From NCBI GenBank assembly GCA_018136815.1, contig CM030937.1, forward strand, positions 5,632,526 to 5,696,525: a stretch of 64,000 nt of DNA, given 5' to 3'. Made by a program: the position numbers and the translations under genes. Origin of the DNA: Isochrysis galbana. Lineage: Eukaryota; Haptophyta; Isochrysidales; Isochrysidaceae. Numbering within the stretch: position 1 is the stretch's first letter; each line of letters starts with the position of its first letter. Positions 10,560 through 21,539 of the stretch are shown one piece after another. Below the pieces are notes generated by a model. It was not told the DNA's origin. It searched no databases and saw nothing but the letters and a program-made list of their open reading frames with translations.

Positions 10560-11640
10560 CCGTTTGGTTTATAAGGAGTTGAATAGGTTTGGATTTGAAC
10601 TATCTAGATATAGGTTTGGGGGTCGCCGAACCTATCTTGATAGATACAGATAGTGCTCTGCGGCTATCTTGATAGATACTAATAGTCTCTCCAGCTGCCT
10701 AATATCTACGAAATCTAAGATATCTAGATTTCTAGGTGGATTCCCCTTTGTTTACAAGTACAAGTAGTGCCTTGTACTTGTACAGACGTTTTTGTCGGGC
10801 CGCGGAGCGCATGCGCATGCGCATGCAGCGGCGCTTCTTCGGCCTTGCCCATCGCCTGGCCAAGCATGGAGCATGGCTCTGCCAGGCTTGCGAGCGGCAA
10901 TATGCGAGGCACACGCCAGGCCTTTGCACCACCACATCTGAGGCGCGGCAGGCGGCGCATTTCATCACTCGGCGCGCGTCCTTTCTAACGTGATGGCTGC
11001 CGGCGCGATCTCGCAGCTGCGGCAGCCGGAGCACCGGCCACGTACACCCGTGGGCCCGTGGGGCTGCGAAGCAGCCGGGGTGGCATTAAGCGGAAGCGCG
11101 CTGCACCGGCCTCCGTCTCAAAGATGGCGCGTCAATACCTTGGCCGGCCGCCGGCCGGCCTCTTCTGCAGGAGTAGAGCGCGCTTTCTCGAAGGCTGGCA
11201 AGCTGCATGAAAATCTTAAGAGTGTGCAAAATCCGATTCGACGTTGGAGCACGCATTGCTTGCGGGCGCGAATTGCGAGTAGTAGTACGTCGTAGTCGTA
11301 GACCGCGTCTCTGTTTTTGTGCGGTCTAGGGCACTATTAGCCTGATTAGCGGCCCGACGCTCGCCCGCGCTCGCGTCGGACGTCGGCCCTCCGCGATAGT
11401 GATTTCTGGCTTGTTTGCGCGCGTTTTTTGGTTACGGCGCATCGCTGTGGGGGCTACGGGCTACCGTGGGGGGTCTAGGGCCCAAAGGCCCAAAGGGCAC
11501 CGAATACGTGCTAGTTACACCTATCCGGTCACCATATCCAAAAATCTCGTAATGAGCCCTCAATCTTCAATATTGACTTGGTCAATTTTCACCCTAAGAA
11601 GTTATAAGTTGAAATTTGAAATAGCTGTTTGACCGCCTTA
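10560..11640 (+). mobile_element. Degenerate hAT-type DNA transposon region
   Basis: An AT-rich block (10560-10740) resembles 43920-44095. The hAT transposase relic follows, and the segment closes with 11490-11640, which matches 44335-44487 (shared caaagggcaccgaata and a final gtttgaccgcc). The reverse complement of that end begins tagggcggtcaaac, which fits the hAT terminal consensus YARNG. Related ends occur at 29166, 43030 and 61762. I infer a decayed hAT element; no clear 8-bp target duplication was found. Confidence 0.5.
11116..11295 (+). pseudogene. hAT transposase C-terminal dimerisation domain relic
   Basis: The frame reads PASSAGVERAFSKAGKLHEN, which matches the hAT C-terminal dimerisation signature (SSA-x-ER-x-FS-x-AG). 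The text just before it, MARQYLG-R-PPA, fits the same domain but lies in another frame, so there is a frameshift near 11150. Upstream sequence to 10780 has no clear DDE catalytic region. It is a broken fragment of a cut-and-paste transposase. Confidence 0.65.
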
Positions 11641-12984
11641 CGCGTTGTTGTTGTTGTTGTGTTGTTGTGTTGTTGTTGTTGGGCGCGAGAGGGTTAGTGA
11701 GACGCGGGCGGCGCCGACGCCACTCGGGCATATCTTTGCCTCGCGTCTCGGCGGCAGCTGCCTCCATGTATGGCAGGGCAAGCTGCGAGAGGGGGCGAGC
11801 GTCGAGCGCGCCTCATTGCTCATTGCTGGCCATCTGGCCATCGCTGCATCGCTGCGGGACGCGGAGACGCAAAGACCGTTGTTGGTTGTTGGGCTTGCGC
11901 GCCGACCCAATAGCCCCCCACTAGAGGAGAAGTAAAGTCGAGACTCAGCAACGACTCACAGCAGCGCGACTTGCCAAGTCGATGTAGTTGAGTCAGAGTT
12001 GTCCCCTCTGAGTCGCTGCAAACCCCCCCGATTTTCTACCCCTAGTTTTCGAGGATCGGGGGTTGGGGTCGATTTTTTTTAATCGCGACTTGTATCTCAA
12101 AATACAACCTCCTGGCCCATTTTCGACGGAATCGAGGCACATCAACTCCGAACACTGGTTTTTCCTACCGCGGGCGGGGGGGGGGGTCGCCGACCAGGGG
12201 TCTGCCTTGAGAATCGTCCTGTTGGGCTGCGAGCGTCGGACTTCTGGACGACGCGCGACGAAGCCCTCTGGTTGCGACTATGCGAAGCGATGATCGCCAA
12301 AGCCTCTCTCGCTGCTGGCGTGGGTCCGCAAGTCAGTCCCAAGAGTGGGTCGCCCCCATGGCGGCGCTCCTCTCCTCGCGCAGCGCCGGCGGCGGGCGGC
12401 GGCGGCGCCTCGACGGCGTTCCGCTCCGCCCTCTCCTCCCCCTCCCCCTCCGCTCCGCTCCATCCATCCATCCCATCCACCGCAGACGAGGTGCTCCTCT
12501 CCTCGAGCGACTCGTTCTCTTCTCGTCCGTGGGAAGGGACCGCGTGGGGGAAGAAGAAGAGGTATAGGGGTCATACAAGATCACAGCCCGAGTGCTTCAG
12601 CAGGGTAGCCAGAAGAAGAGATACGTGGGCCCATGGAGAGAGAGAGAGGGAGGGAGGGAGAGAGGGGGGGGGGGGGGAGAGAGAGAGAGAGAGAGAGGCA
12701 GAGAGAGGGAGGCAGGGAAGGAGGGAAGGAAAGAGAGAGAGAGAGAACGAATGGGAAAATACAAGAACCTTCGAAGAGAGAGATGGCGGCCACCCGACGC
12801 GGGAAGAACGACAAGAGAGGGTGGGAGCGATGTTTAGAGAAAGGGGGGGAAGAGAGAGAGAGACCATGGCCCACACGATCCGGGAAGAGATGGTCTAGGA
12901 CATTGCGAGGAGAGAAGAAGAGGAGAGGAATCTTCGATCGATGAGATTTGGCGCGTCACCCCCTGAAAAGAAAAGACGGCGAGA
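11641..12984. other. Intergenic region with (GTT)n and GA tracts
   Basis: A (GTT)n-like stretch runs from 11644 to 11682. A G run lies near 12175, and GA-rich purine tracts run from about 12630 to 12750 and 12840 to 12870. Overlapping frames at 12142-12570 on both strands have no domain. Nothing here is supported as a gene. The 3' part is the 5' flank of the kinase gene. Confidence 0.55.
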
Positions 12985-15677
12985 ATGGCGCACACTCAGC
13001 GGGCCGCGAATAAGAGAATACATCCGATGGATAAGGTGAGTTTCTCCTCTCTAAGTGGGAGGCGGGGAGAAGGGGGGGGGGCAGAGAGAGAGAGGTTGGG
13101 ACAGGGGGAGAGAGTGGATGGGACAGAGAGAGAGAGGGAGAGAGAGGGGGAGAGAGGGGGAGAGGAGTGGGGAGGAGAGAGGGAGAATCGAGGGGGAGAG
13201 AGTAAGATATGGAGGGAGGGAGGGAAGAGGGGAAGGGGGGAATGGTTGGGGAATAATGGTTGGGGGGGGGGGGGGGGGGGGGGGGCGCTGCGCCTCCCCT
13301 CCTCGGCTCCTCGCCCTCCTCTCCCCTGCACTACGCTCCCCCTTCCCAGTTCTCCTCAGATGCGGCGGCACTCAGAGCAGTACTCCTCACCCATCCCTCC
13401 AAAACGGCGCAACGTGTCCACCTGGCCTACTAAACTTCACTCCTCCTCGTCTCCCGAACGCGACCGCCCTCTTCCCACCGAGCCGCAGCCCCTCCCCCTC
13501 CTCGACAAGCCCTCCACGCCAACCCCGAGACTTTCGCAGTACACGATCGGCCACATTCTGGGTCACGGCTCGTTCGGGGTGGTGAAGCGCGCGCTTGATC
13601 CGAAGGGAATGCCGGTCGCCCTCAAACAGCTCGAGAAGAGCCATGTGCCAGAGCACGCATTCGACAAGGAAGTGACACTGCTGAAGATTGTTGGCACCCA
13701 TCGCAACGTGTGTGGACTGATCGAGCACTTCATCACGCCACTGCAGTGCGTTACGCCGCTCCACCCTGCCCGACTCACGGCTCCCGCAGCTCATCTCTTT
13801 GATCGGGCGCACGTGAGCAGGCAGTTCGCCCTCTACCTGGACCACGAACAACACGCGAGCCCGTGGTGCCACGAGCACGGCACTCAAAGCAGCATCCTGG
13901 CCACGGTGCTTACATGCCTTTGTTCGCCGCGCTCTCAGTTGGGTGCTGGTCCTTGAACTCGCCGACGGCGGCGAAGTCTTTGAGCGCATCATCTCCAAAG
14001 GCCCCTTCTCCGAAGCTTCCGCTGCTCTCGTGATTCGGCAGGTCGCGCTGGCGCTGGAGCACTTGGGCATACACAAGCTGGTCCACCGCGACATCAAGCC
14101 AGAGAACATCCTTTATGTCAGCTCGAAAGAGAATTCGGACGTCAAGGTGCGCACGCGTGGGGCGAGGGCGGATGCACCGGAGCCGATCGCTTACTCCCCC
14201 CCCCCCCCCCCCCGGGCGCGCGCCAATCGAATGCAGCTGACCGACTTTGGCTTGGCAACACCCATCCCCGCCGACGGCTTGGTGACCAAGGAGGTGGGGA
14301 CGGTGCCATATATGGCCAGAGAGATGTTGCTCGGTGAGCCATATTCGACGCCTGTCGATGTCTGGTCGCTAGGTGAGTGATGCGCGAGGCGCTCTCTAGC
14401 TGTCCGCATGCGAACCGACCATCATCTTACACCAACCTCATGTGTGCCATGCTGCTTGCGCCAGGTGTGTGCCTGTTCACGCTGCTCAGCGGCTACCTGC
14501 CCTTCGATCCAAGTGGCTCAGCTTCGCCCGACGAGCAGAGGCATCGGGTCCATTCGGGCCGGCCCGCCTTTTCAGCGGAGGATGGCGGTCATCCGCGGCA
14601 GTGGGAGCAGATATCGCCCTCCGCGCGCGACCTCATCCGCCATATGCTCTGCATTGATCCGTCAAAGAGGATCACGCCCGCCGAGATTGTTGCTTGCCGC
14701 TGGGTCTCGGGCGCCGCCTCAGCCGAGGTGCTCCCCGGCTCGGACAAGCAGCTCCAGCGCTTCAATGCTGCGCGCCGGATCTGGCGCACCGCTGCTGGTG
14801 CCGTCGCGCTCGTAATTGGTGCACCCGCCACTGCGGCCGCCATCAACGCCGAGCAGGATACCATCGCACTGGATGAGCTCGTAGCCAACATTGGTGAGCC
14901 GGGACTGCAAGTGCCGCCGGCTAGGGCGCCTCCGACGCAGCAGCTGCCGCCGGCTGCGCTAGTGGAGATGCGAGCGGTGTTCCGCGCATTTGACGAGGAT
15001 GGTGACGGTTACATCGATGAGCGCGAGCTGTCTGCCGCCATGCAATCACTTGGCGCCGGGGAGGAAAACGCTGAGAAGATGCTCAGGTCAGCCGGCCTGC
15101 CCGCGCTGCTCCTCCTCCTCCTCCGCTGCCAGTCCCCTTGCCACTCCCGGTCAAGCCGGTACCAATCTCCACCCCGATTTGCAGGCTTCTCGACGCCAAT
15201 GCCGACGGGCGGATTGACTTCGACGAGTTCTGCGCTTGTGCTTCGCCGCTGTACAAATCTTCAACCACCGCACTCCGTAAAGCCTTCGACTTTTTTGACA
15301 CGGATCGGTGCGCCATGGCGGCGAGCCAGCGCCATCTAGCACATCTTGTCCTGCCACCGTCTTCTTTTTCGCTTCACTGTTGCTCTCGCCCGCCACGCCT
15401 CACGCATGGCGCAATTGCATGGCCCCCGCACCCGACCGGTCGGGTACCGCCCCGCCTCGCCCATCCTTTTCGTAGGGACGGAAAGATTGATCCATCCGAG
15501 CTGCGCACCATCTTGACGCGCCTTGGCCTCGCCGCTCCACACGGCCGAAAAACCGAGGATTGCATAGATGACATCATCGCTGCCATCTTCGCCTCGGCCG
15601 ATGCCAACGGTGACGGGAAGGTGTGCTTCGACGAGTTCATACGCATATTCGGAGCGGCCTATCGCCATCAGTACTAG
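12985..15677 (+). CDS. Calcium-dependent protein kinase (CDPK) with four EF-hands
   Basis: Exons: 12985-13035, 13360-13745, 13939-14146, 14237-14372, 14465-15086, 15185-15307 and 15476-15677, all GT-AG, giving 575 aa. The kinase domain starts near residue 77. It has a glycine loop GHGSFGVV, a lysine in VALKQL, HRDIKPEN near 194, and DFG. The APE motif reads ARE (YMAREML), so its proline is replaced by arginine. After the C-lobe and a junction region come four EF-hand loops: DEDGDGYIDERE, DANADGRIDFDE, DTDRDGKIDPSE and DANGDGKVCFDE. The product should be a Ser/Thr kinase switched on directly by Ca2+. The exon joins restore each motif exactly. The first exon (17 codons) and its 324-bp purine-rich intron are the least certain part; an ATG also opens exon 2. 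Confidence 0.92.
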
Positions 15678-16299
15678 TTCACGAATAACGACTCGACGGG
15701 CTGACAACTGATCTCCATCTAGCATTCATTGCGACCGACGCCAGATTGACGGAAGTAGGCGGGCCTGTTCGCTGAGTGCGTGCCCCATGCTCGCTTCCGC
15801 ACTACCACAGTTCAATGAGGAGCATGTTTACGAATCGTTTCCTTGCCAAAAGAAGAGCACCAACCACATTCCGCTATGCGGGCAATCTTGCCATTTTGTA
15901 GTTGGATGGATCCTCCGTTCTGAGCGCTTGCGCGCGTGCAATGCATGCGACTTGCGTCGACGAAAGCATCTACTGACGCAGCGGCCTGTTCTTGTTCTTG
16001 TTCGTTGATGATTATTCGGCTAGGGTGTATGCGGAGCTCTGTTGTGCCGTGAATGAAGTCACTGTGTGGAGCCAGCTAGTGTATGGGCTTGTCTGAAGGC
16101 GACTATGAGCCGTGTGAGTAGCAGGGGTAAGCCATGCCAGACGGTGGCTGACATCATGTATGTTGGGTGGTGAGATGTAACATGGTCTATGGGAAGTTGG
16201 AGGAGGCATGGGGACGGAAGGTACAACAGGTTGTTTGCCTCTCGCCTCTCCATCTGGCATACCACCTCCCCCTCCACTCGCCACTCGGCTTGGGAGGGG
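15678..16299. other. Intergenic region
   Basis: Downstream of the kinase I see no gene. Short frames on both strands (for example 15787-16008) have no domain and no neighbour support. It probably includes the 3' untranslated region of the kinase. Confidence 0.5.
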
Positions 16300-16480
16300 T
16301 GCACCGCCTTGCACTCGTAGGGGACGCGCACCAACTAAGTAAAAACTTAGTTCGGACATGGGAGGGCACGAGCCCCCCCTCTCTCCACTCCTCCCCTGCC
16401 CCCTGCCTTGAGGGAGGAACCACCCACCCTCCTGGCTCCTGGCATACTGGCATGGCCCGTATGGCTATGGCTTGCCAGGA
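16300..16480 (+). repeat. Dispersed repeat family R2 (copies near 31.9 kb and 34.8 kb)
   Basis: Shared blocks are gggcacgagc, ccctctctccactcctccc, gaggaaccaccc and tatggcttgccaggag. They recur inverted at about 31890-32070 and directly at about 34800-34960. A related end with aagtataaacttagtt lies at 51300. No protein is encoded. Confidence 0.6.
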
Positions 16481-16529
16481 GGGAAAAAGCTATCGTTATA
16501 GTATAACGTTATAGCTTTAGCGATGGAAA

Positions 16530-18190
16530 CCTACTTTTATAAGTAGGGGTCAATGGGGGCCTCGCGCCCCCCTCTCTCCATCGCGGACACCCCCAGGGGT
16601 GGGCCCGTACAATCAACCACAGCCCCTGCCCTTTAGGGCCTGGTAAGAGTTTTGCGAAATCCCTCCCCAAATGTCTCGCAAAAGTTTTTCAAAAATCCTA
16701 CGGCGAGCCCCCAAATTTCCCCAAAGTTTCGAAAAAATTTCTTGTATTTTCAGCATCGCGCGCTGCGCGGTGAAAAAAACCACATCAATAAACATCAATC
16801 AATAGCAGCTCAGTCTATCATCTATCCCTATCCATATAAAAATAAACCGTAAATGACGAAAAGGTTCGACGATACATACTACATACATACTGCCTAACTA
16901 TTGCGTATTCTGATTAAAATTACATACTACTACTAATTATAATGATGAATGATGATGATGATGATGATGATGATGACTCTGCGTTCTTAGCCAGCTACAG
17001 CTACTTCCTACTCCTACATCTAGCAGCATTAGCATTAGAGCAATGACCTCAACCTCAGTCATCAACCAAACAAACCTCAAACCTTACGCTCATTGTATCG
17101 CAACATGAGCCCAGCTTGCACTTGACCAGCAGGGCTCGTGCTCTGAAGATGCCCAAACACACACTTACATTACATTCAACAACAACAACGAGAAAACGCG
17201 CTCACACGAAGCAGAAGAAGAGAAGAAGGTGTCAAAGGAAAAGTGATGCGAGCTGCCGTCTGCCGATACCCGATTGGGAATCTAAGTTAGAGCGGTTGCA
17301 GGCCCACCAATCCAATTAAGCAGCACATGGTTGTTGAACTCCTTGACGTCCGTCCGCGCGGTCGACATTGAAACCTTGCGCTGCTGCTGCTGCCAAATGT
17401 ATTGGCAGCTCTTGCTGTTGCAAGTTTGTGTGTGCGAGACGTGTGCCGTCAGTGCGCGCGCACACCTCACCTCGCCTCCGCTTCCGCGTCATGACGCGTC
17501 CGCGGCTGCAAGGAGCAAGGCGGGGTGTCGTCCGGCCGCGCCGCGCGCCGTCGCCGCACCCTCGTTTATGCTAGATCTAGATGATCTTCGATCTTTCTTC
17601 TCACTTTGCATCGAGAAAGACATAAAAGTGGCATGTATTTGATTAAGGAGCAAAAACACGTGAGATTCGCCTTGTTTTCTTGGGGCGTGCGGGCGCGTGC
17701 CTAGCCGCGCCACGCGCCATGCGCCACCGGGCCGTGAGCCCGCAACGATAGGTGGCAATTAGAATTAGAGTTACTTTTTGGCTTTCATACTAGCGAATTT
17801 TCGCACAAGTTTTGTGAAAGTTACTTTTTTCACGGTTTCCCTCCCCCAAATTTCTCGAAATTTCTTCGCGCTGAGACGTTCCCCAAATTTCGCAAAAAGT
17901 TTCGCGAAACTCTTACCAGGCCCTACTGCCCTTTGGCAGGGGCTGGGCAATCATCACACTGGCCCAGACCCCTAGTGGGCGCGGGCCGTGATTCGCACTC
18001 CCACGCCCTGCGTGGGCCTGCCCTCGAGCTGACCCCCCCCCCTTCCCTGGTCGCCAGGCAGACAGATGCCTCTGGGCGGCTCCCATGGCCAGCGAGGCAA
18101 GCGTGGGAGAGGCAGGGGGGGCCAGGGGCTGAGCCCCAGCCTCCACTGCCCCCTGAGCTGCCCTTGCTGGCCCTCTGGGAGCTCCCTAAG
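16530..18190 (+). repeat. Repeat family R1 copy, split by an insertion
   Basis: The first part (16530-16635) carries ataagtaggggtcaatgg, gggcctcgcgcc and agcccctgccctt. The second part (17924-18190) resumes with ggcaggggctgggcaatca, cagacccctagtggg and cggctcccatggccagcga, in the same order as the intact copy at 9930-10270. The 1288 bp between the two parts is a separate element (16636-17923). Confidence 0.7.
16636..17923. mobile_element. 1288-bp TIR DNA element inserted at TA
   Basis: The ends are inverted: the left end reads gggcctggtaagagttttgc and the right end, read on the minus strand, gggcctggtaagagtttcgc. The match continues as gcgaaa, about 24 bp with one mismatch. TA flanks the element on both sides (16634-16635 and 17924-17925). 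The flanking sequence is one R1 repeat that resumes across the gap, so both boundaries are exact. The TA target suggests the Tc1/mariner superfamily or a MITE using its transposase. The interior has AT-rich subterminal parts, an (ATG)n run near 16942-16974 and no transposase frame, so it is non-autonomous. Confidence 0.8.
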
Positions 18191-18296
18191 GCCCTCTGAG
18201 AGCAGGCCGTGGCGCGCCGCATGGCGACGCGCCGCAAGAATGGAGAGGGGGAGAGGGGGGGATTTGCACCCCCCCCGATGGAGTGCGGTAAGAAAC

Positions 18297-18480
18297 GGGC
18301 CCCGAAGGTGCGGGCCATCAAAAGTCCCAGTGCACCACCCGAACACGGGGGAAAATTTACCCCGCATATATAAATGTTATATTTACTAGAGTATTCGACC
18401 CCTTATCCCCCCACCTCCCCCCCCCAAAAAAACACACACACTCAATTGCATCGTGATCACAGCAGAGTAACCTGCAGACA
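18297..18480 (-). repeat. Dispersed repeat, inverted copy of 4388-4560
   Basis: Read on the minus strand it begins gcaggttactctgctgtgat, and it runs to ggcccgcaccttcggg. It follows directly on a transposase fragment and gives that frame its last codons (QVTLL) and stop, exactly as it does at the ankyrin gene. Confidence 0.7.
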
Positions 18481-18722
18481 CAGTCCTTTGTGCTCGGCTG
18501 CTTTGTGGCACCGAGGGCGGCGTGGAGCGTCATTGGATGCGACCTCAAAGAGCGCCTTGTACGCTGTCTCAAAGACACCTACTCTGCTCCACTTCATGAA
18601 TGTGCCATGCACTGTGCTGTATCCAGACCCAAGCGACCTCCACGGTGCCCCAGTCCACAGAATATGACACATACTGTCCAGCATCTGATTCAAATCAGCT
18701 CTTGGTCTACCACCGGTGATGG
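18480..18722 (-). pseudogene. IS5-like (DUF4096-type) transposase N-terminal fragment
   Basis: The minus-strand frame encodes GGRPRADLNQMLDSMCHILW followed by TGAPWRSL, a Tyr, and FMKWSRVGVFETAYKAL. This is the pattern of the N-terminal domain of IS5-type transposases (GRP-x-D, RTGAPWR-DLP, RW-x-R-G-x-W). The catalytic DDE part is missing. Upstream in this strand the frame runs antisense through a LINE fragment, and downstream it ends in a dispersed repeat, so this is a truncated remnant. IS5-like elements are known in eukaryote genomes as well as bacteria. Confidence 0.7.
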
Positions 18723-19035
18723 GCAGCAGAGAATTGATGGCGAGCGTCTTTTCTGTTACCAGGTGGATAGACCTCGCCCCTCCTCGGGATACCTGGGTAT
18801 CCTGGCATGGAGGTACATCTGTCGCATCCGCGATCGACTTCTGACCTTGCGTCTTTGTGCTCAATCGACCCTGTTGCCGCGGAGTTTTACTGGTAACTTG
18901 TAGAACTCTTCACTCGTAACTCGCCCCTCGCTCCTTGCCGTCGCGCCGGAAGGAGAGGAGATGGAGGGATGGGAGAAACGGGTGATGTCGGTGTTAGTTA
19001 GCTATTAGCCCAGAATCATTAGATTTTTTTTACTT
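18690..19035 (+). mobile_element. LINE (non-LTR) 3' fragment and tail
   Basis: The plus strand at 18723-18840 encodes RLFCYQVDRPRPSSGYLGIL followed by AWRYI, nearly the same as the minus-strand text at 38.9 kb. The 18940-19035 part matches the tail repeat at 945-1170 (gatgtcggtg, agcccagaatc, T run). It is a 5'-truncated non-LTR copy, and it links the tail family to the coding family. Confidence 0.6.
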
Positions 19036-19909
19036 GTACCCGAGCACCATTGTCCTGGCGCCTACAAGATGGCATCCGCTCTACCAACGGTCCTGTTGTC
19101 TTGGTGAAGATTCAAAGCAAGGCGAACGGATGCAGCGACCCGCACATTCATTGCGGTGCTGCCCACAACAGTGCATAGACATAGACATAGACATAGACAG
19201 GCTGGCATCAGACGTTCCCAACGCTTGCGTTGGCGCTTGGCGAGCAAAAGCTGAGCAGAACGAGTAGCGGACAACGACCGAATTACTTGATGCAATTTGA
19301 CTACGGTGCTGTGCCCCGCCTGTCGCGCAATGCGCCACGATCGCAAGGGTCTTGCTTACTTGGACATCCGGGTGAAGTGCCATGTAGATATAGGTGTAAG
19401 CTTCCGTTGCAGGCATAATAAATGAAAGAAAAGCAAGCAGCCGATGGCAATCGCGCCTCGTGCACTCAGACGGAGGGGATAGCAAGGAGAAATTAAAACT
19501 AAACGAGCTAGAGCATGACGCATCAACCATGCAGATGGACCTCAAAAGGCCAAAGGAAGCCCGCGGTATGAGTACAATAGTTACACGATCGCTTGCGCCA
19601 CCTCGAGAACACACTCGCACAAGGAGCTAGTGATCCAATCTATGCTTATGGTTGATGGGAAGTTGAATCGTCGATGCGTCCCAGGAACGAATCTCCATGA
19701 TGTGTGTTGCGAGTGACGCAATCACGACGGTATGTATGAGATAGAAGCTTCGTGCCGAGGGTGCGCTCCATGCCTGGGACCACGGTAATGTAGGATCGAG
19801 AACCCATGGCTTGCATATTGATCATTAGCACCTCACCGCGTCTCACGCGGCGCCTAGCACACCCATTTAGCGAGGTGGGCCGATGCTGGAAACATGGAGC
19901 GTGCTACTA
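19036..19909. other. Intergenic region
   Basis: There is no recognisable gene. A (catága-type) hexamer catag-a is repeated four times near 19175-19200. The minus-strand frame 19081-19620 has no domain and contains that microsatellite. The region probably includes the 3' end of the DUF1995-like gene. Confidence 0.5.
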
Positions 19910-21511
19910 CTATAGTCTCACAAAGAAATGGCCGTCGCCGAGATTTGCCGGCCGGACGGCTGCCAGCTCCGACTCCACCGGCACGAAGCCTGCATCGCGT
20001 AGCCACCTCTCGCCCTCGACGCGGAGAAGTGGCGCAAGAGGCGGCACCACGAGCGTAACCTGCCGTCTTTCGACAGCTTCGCGCGCTGCACGACTGAACA
20101 ACGCTTGTGCGCACGCCGCGCGCTCTTCAGGAGGAATGTCGCGTTGCAACGACAGCTGCTCTACCGAGGCAACTCCCGTACCAAACGTGTCAATCTGCAA
20201 GAGGCACACGCCGCGCACGTCGCCATTGAGCCGGCCATAGCCTTGCGAGCGCGCTCGCGCCGCCCTCGCCTCGTGAAGCGAAAATGGCTGCACAATATGG
20301 AGCGAATTCTCGTCAGAGTTGAAGCGTACCGCCCGTCCGTGCACACGCTGACGCAGAAGCGTAGACGACTGGTACAATGCGAGTGCTCCTTCGCCAGCAT
20401 CAGCGTCAATCTGGGCCCACGTGAGCGAAACCACCGTGCCGGGCGGCAGCACGGCGGCGACGCGGCCGGCCTCGAGTGAGGAGAGTTTCAATGTGCCAGC
20501 GCCGGGCGTGCGCAGGGCGGCGGTGCTCCTGGTGTCGCCGTTGGCAGTGGCGGCGCCATCGCCACTGAGTCCTCGGAGTACTTGGAGCGCCGCCAGCCGC
20601 GCACGCACGGGCGGCTCGACCATCTCGATCATCATGGCTTCGCTCGGCCGATCGGGCAGTTCAGCAAGCAGCTGGTACTCGCCGCTCGAGGCGGCATCGA
20701 GAAGGACACGCCACGGACCGGGATGACAACGCCACAGGACCGCGTGGCCCAGCTCCTCTGTCGCCACTGCGCCATCCGACGGCTCACGCAACCCCCCCTC
20801 GGCTGTGACCCACAGCCGCTCGCAAAAGTGGCGCTTGCCGCCTGCGCCCGGGAAGGGCAGGATCTCACGCGTAACATCGAAGAATGAAAGGGCGTAGACG
20901 GGCTCGTAGCGTGCGCTGGAGAGCTCAAACGGCAGCAGGGGCGGCGGCGAGTTGATGCAAACACAGGCGCCGACGCAGGTGCGCAGCCACGCTGCGGCGT
21001 ACCGGGCGCTCAGATCATCGGACGAGCCAAAGCGCACGCCGGCGAGGATCACGCCAGCGGGTGGCGTCTCGTCCGGCGCAGGCGCGCCGCGTGTCGCGAG
21101 CTCAGCTAGCTCGAGCCGTCGGAGGTCTTCCTGCTGCCACTCCGTCCCCTTCTCGATGAGCTCCTTCTTGATTGCAAGCGCCTCCCTGAGCGCCCTCTGC
21201 CCTGGCAGCAGCAGCACGATGTTGCCGGGAGGTTTGAGGTGCGACAGGAGCGGCCTGACGCACTCGAGTGCAAAGCTGGCCAGCGAGGAAGGCTGGTACA
21301 GGCTGGAAGAGGGGGAGAGCACCGGCGCAGACACCGCCAGAGACATCTTTCTCTTGCCAAAGAGAAGCCCTGAGGCGAGGGCGCAGGCTGCTTCGGTGGC
21401 GGATGCGTCGGTCGAGGGAGGCAGAGAGGCGCAAGCGGACCGGGAGCGGAGGGGGGCCGATGGGAGCAGCGTGGGAGGCAGGGTGAGCAGAGGGAGCAGG
21501 TAGAACCGCAT
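19910..21511 (-). CDS. DUF1995-like plastid protein
   Basis: A single-exon gene of 533 aa. The N-terminus (MRFYLLPLLTLPPTLL, then Ser/Ala/Arg-rich text) looks like a signal peptide plus transit peptide. Residues about 75-300 follow the DUF1995 pattern: a predicted Rossmann-like core with VILAGVRFGSSDDL, CINSPPPLLPFE, YEPVYALSFFDV and the late strand pair WRVLLDAASSGEYQLLAELP before RPSEAMMIEMVE. DUF1995 proteins include plant LPA3, a photosystem II assembly factor. The last 200 residues are a second domain that I cannot assign. It is divergent from the mitochondrial carrier gene, and the 569 bp between them must hold both promoters. Family assignment is by pattern only. Confidence 0.7.
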   Translation of the reverse strand: MRFYLLPLLTLPPTLLPSAPLRSRSACASLPPSTDASATEAACALASGLLFGKRKMSLAVSAPVLSPSSSLYQPSSLASFALECVRPLLSHLKPPGNIVLLLPGQRALREALAIKKELIEKGTEWQQEDLRRLELAELATRGAPAPDETPPAGVILAGVRFGSSDDLSARYAAAWLRTCVGACVCINSPPPLLPFELSSARYEPVYALSFFDVTREILPFPGAGGKRHFCERLWVTAEGGLREPSDGAVATEELGHAVLWRCHPGPWRVLLDAASSGEYQLLAELPDRPSEAMMIEMVEPPVRARLAALQVLRGLSGDGAATANGDTRSTAALRTPGAGTLKLSSLEAGRVAAVLPPGTVVSLTWAQIDADAGEGALALYQSSTLLRQRVHGRAVRFNSDENSLHIVQPFSLHEARAARARSQGYGRLNGDVRGVCLLQIDTFGTGVASVEQLSLQRDIPPEERAACAQALFSRAAREAVERRQVTLVVPPLAPLLRVEGERWLRDAGFVPVESELAAVRPANLGDGHFFVRL

Positions 21512-21539
21512 GGAAGGGGGGAGGGGCAGGGGATACCCT

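Noticed and set aside
13360-13360. Kinase gene start at the ATG of exon 2
   Set aside because: It is possible, but the upstream ATG at 12985 joins in frame across a GT-AG intron. I kept it as primary with the uncertainty noted.
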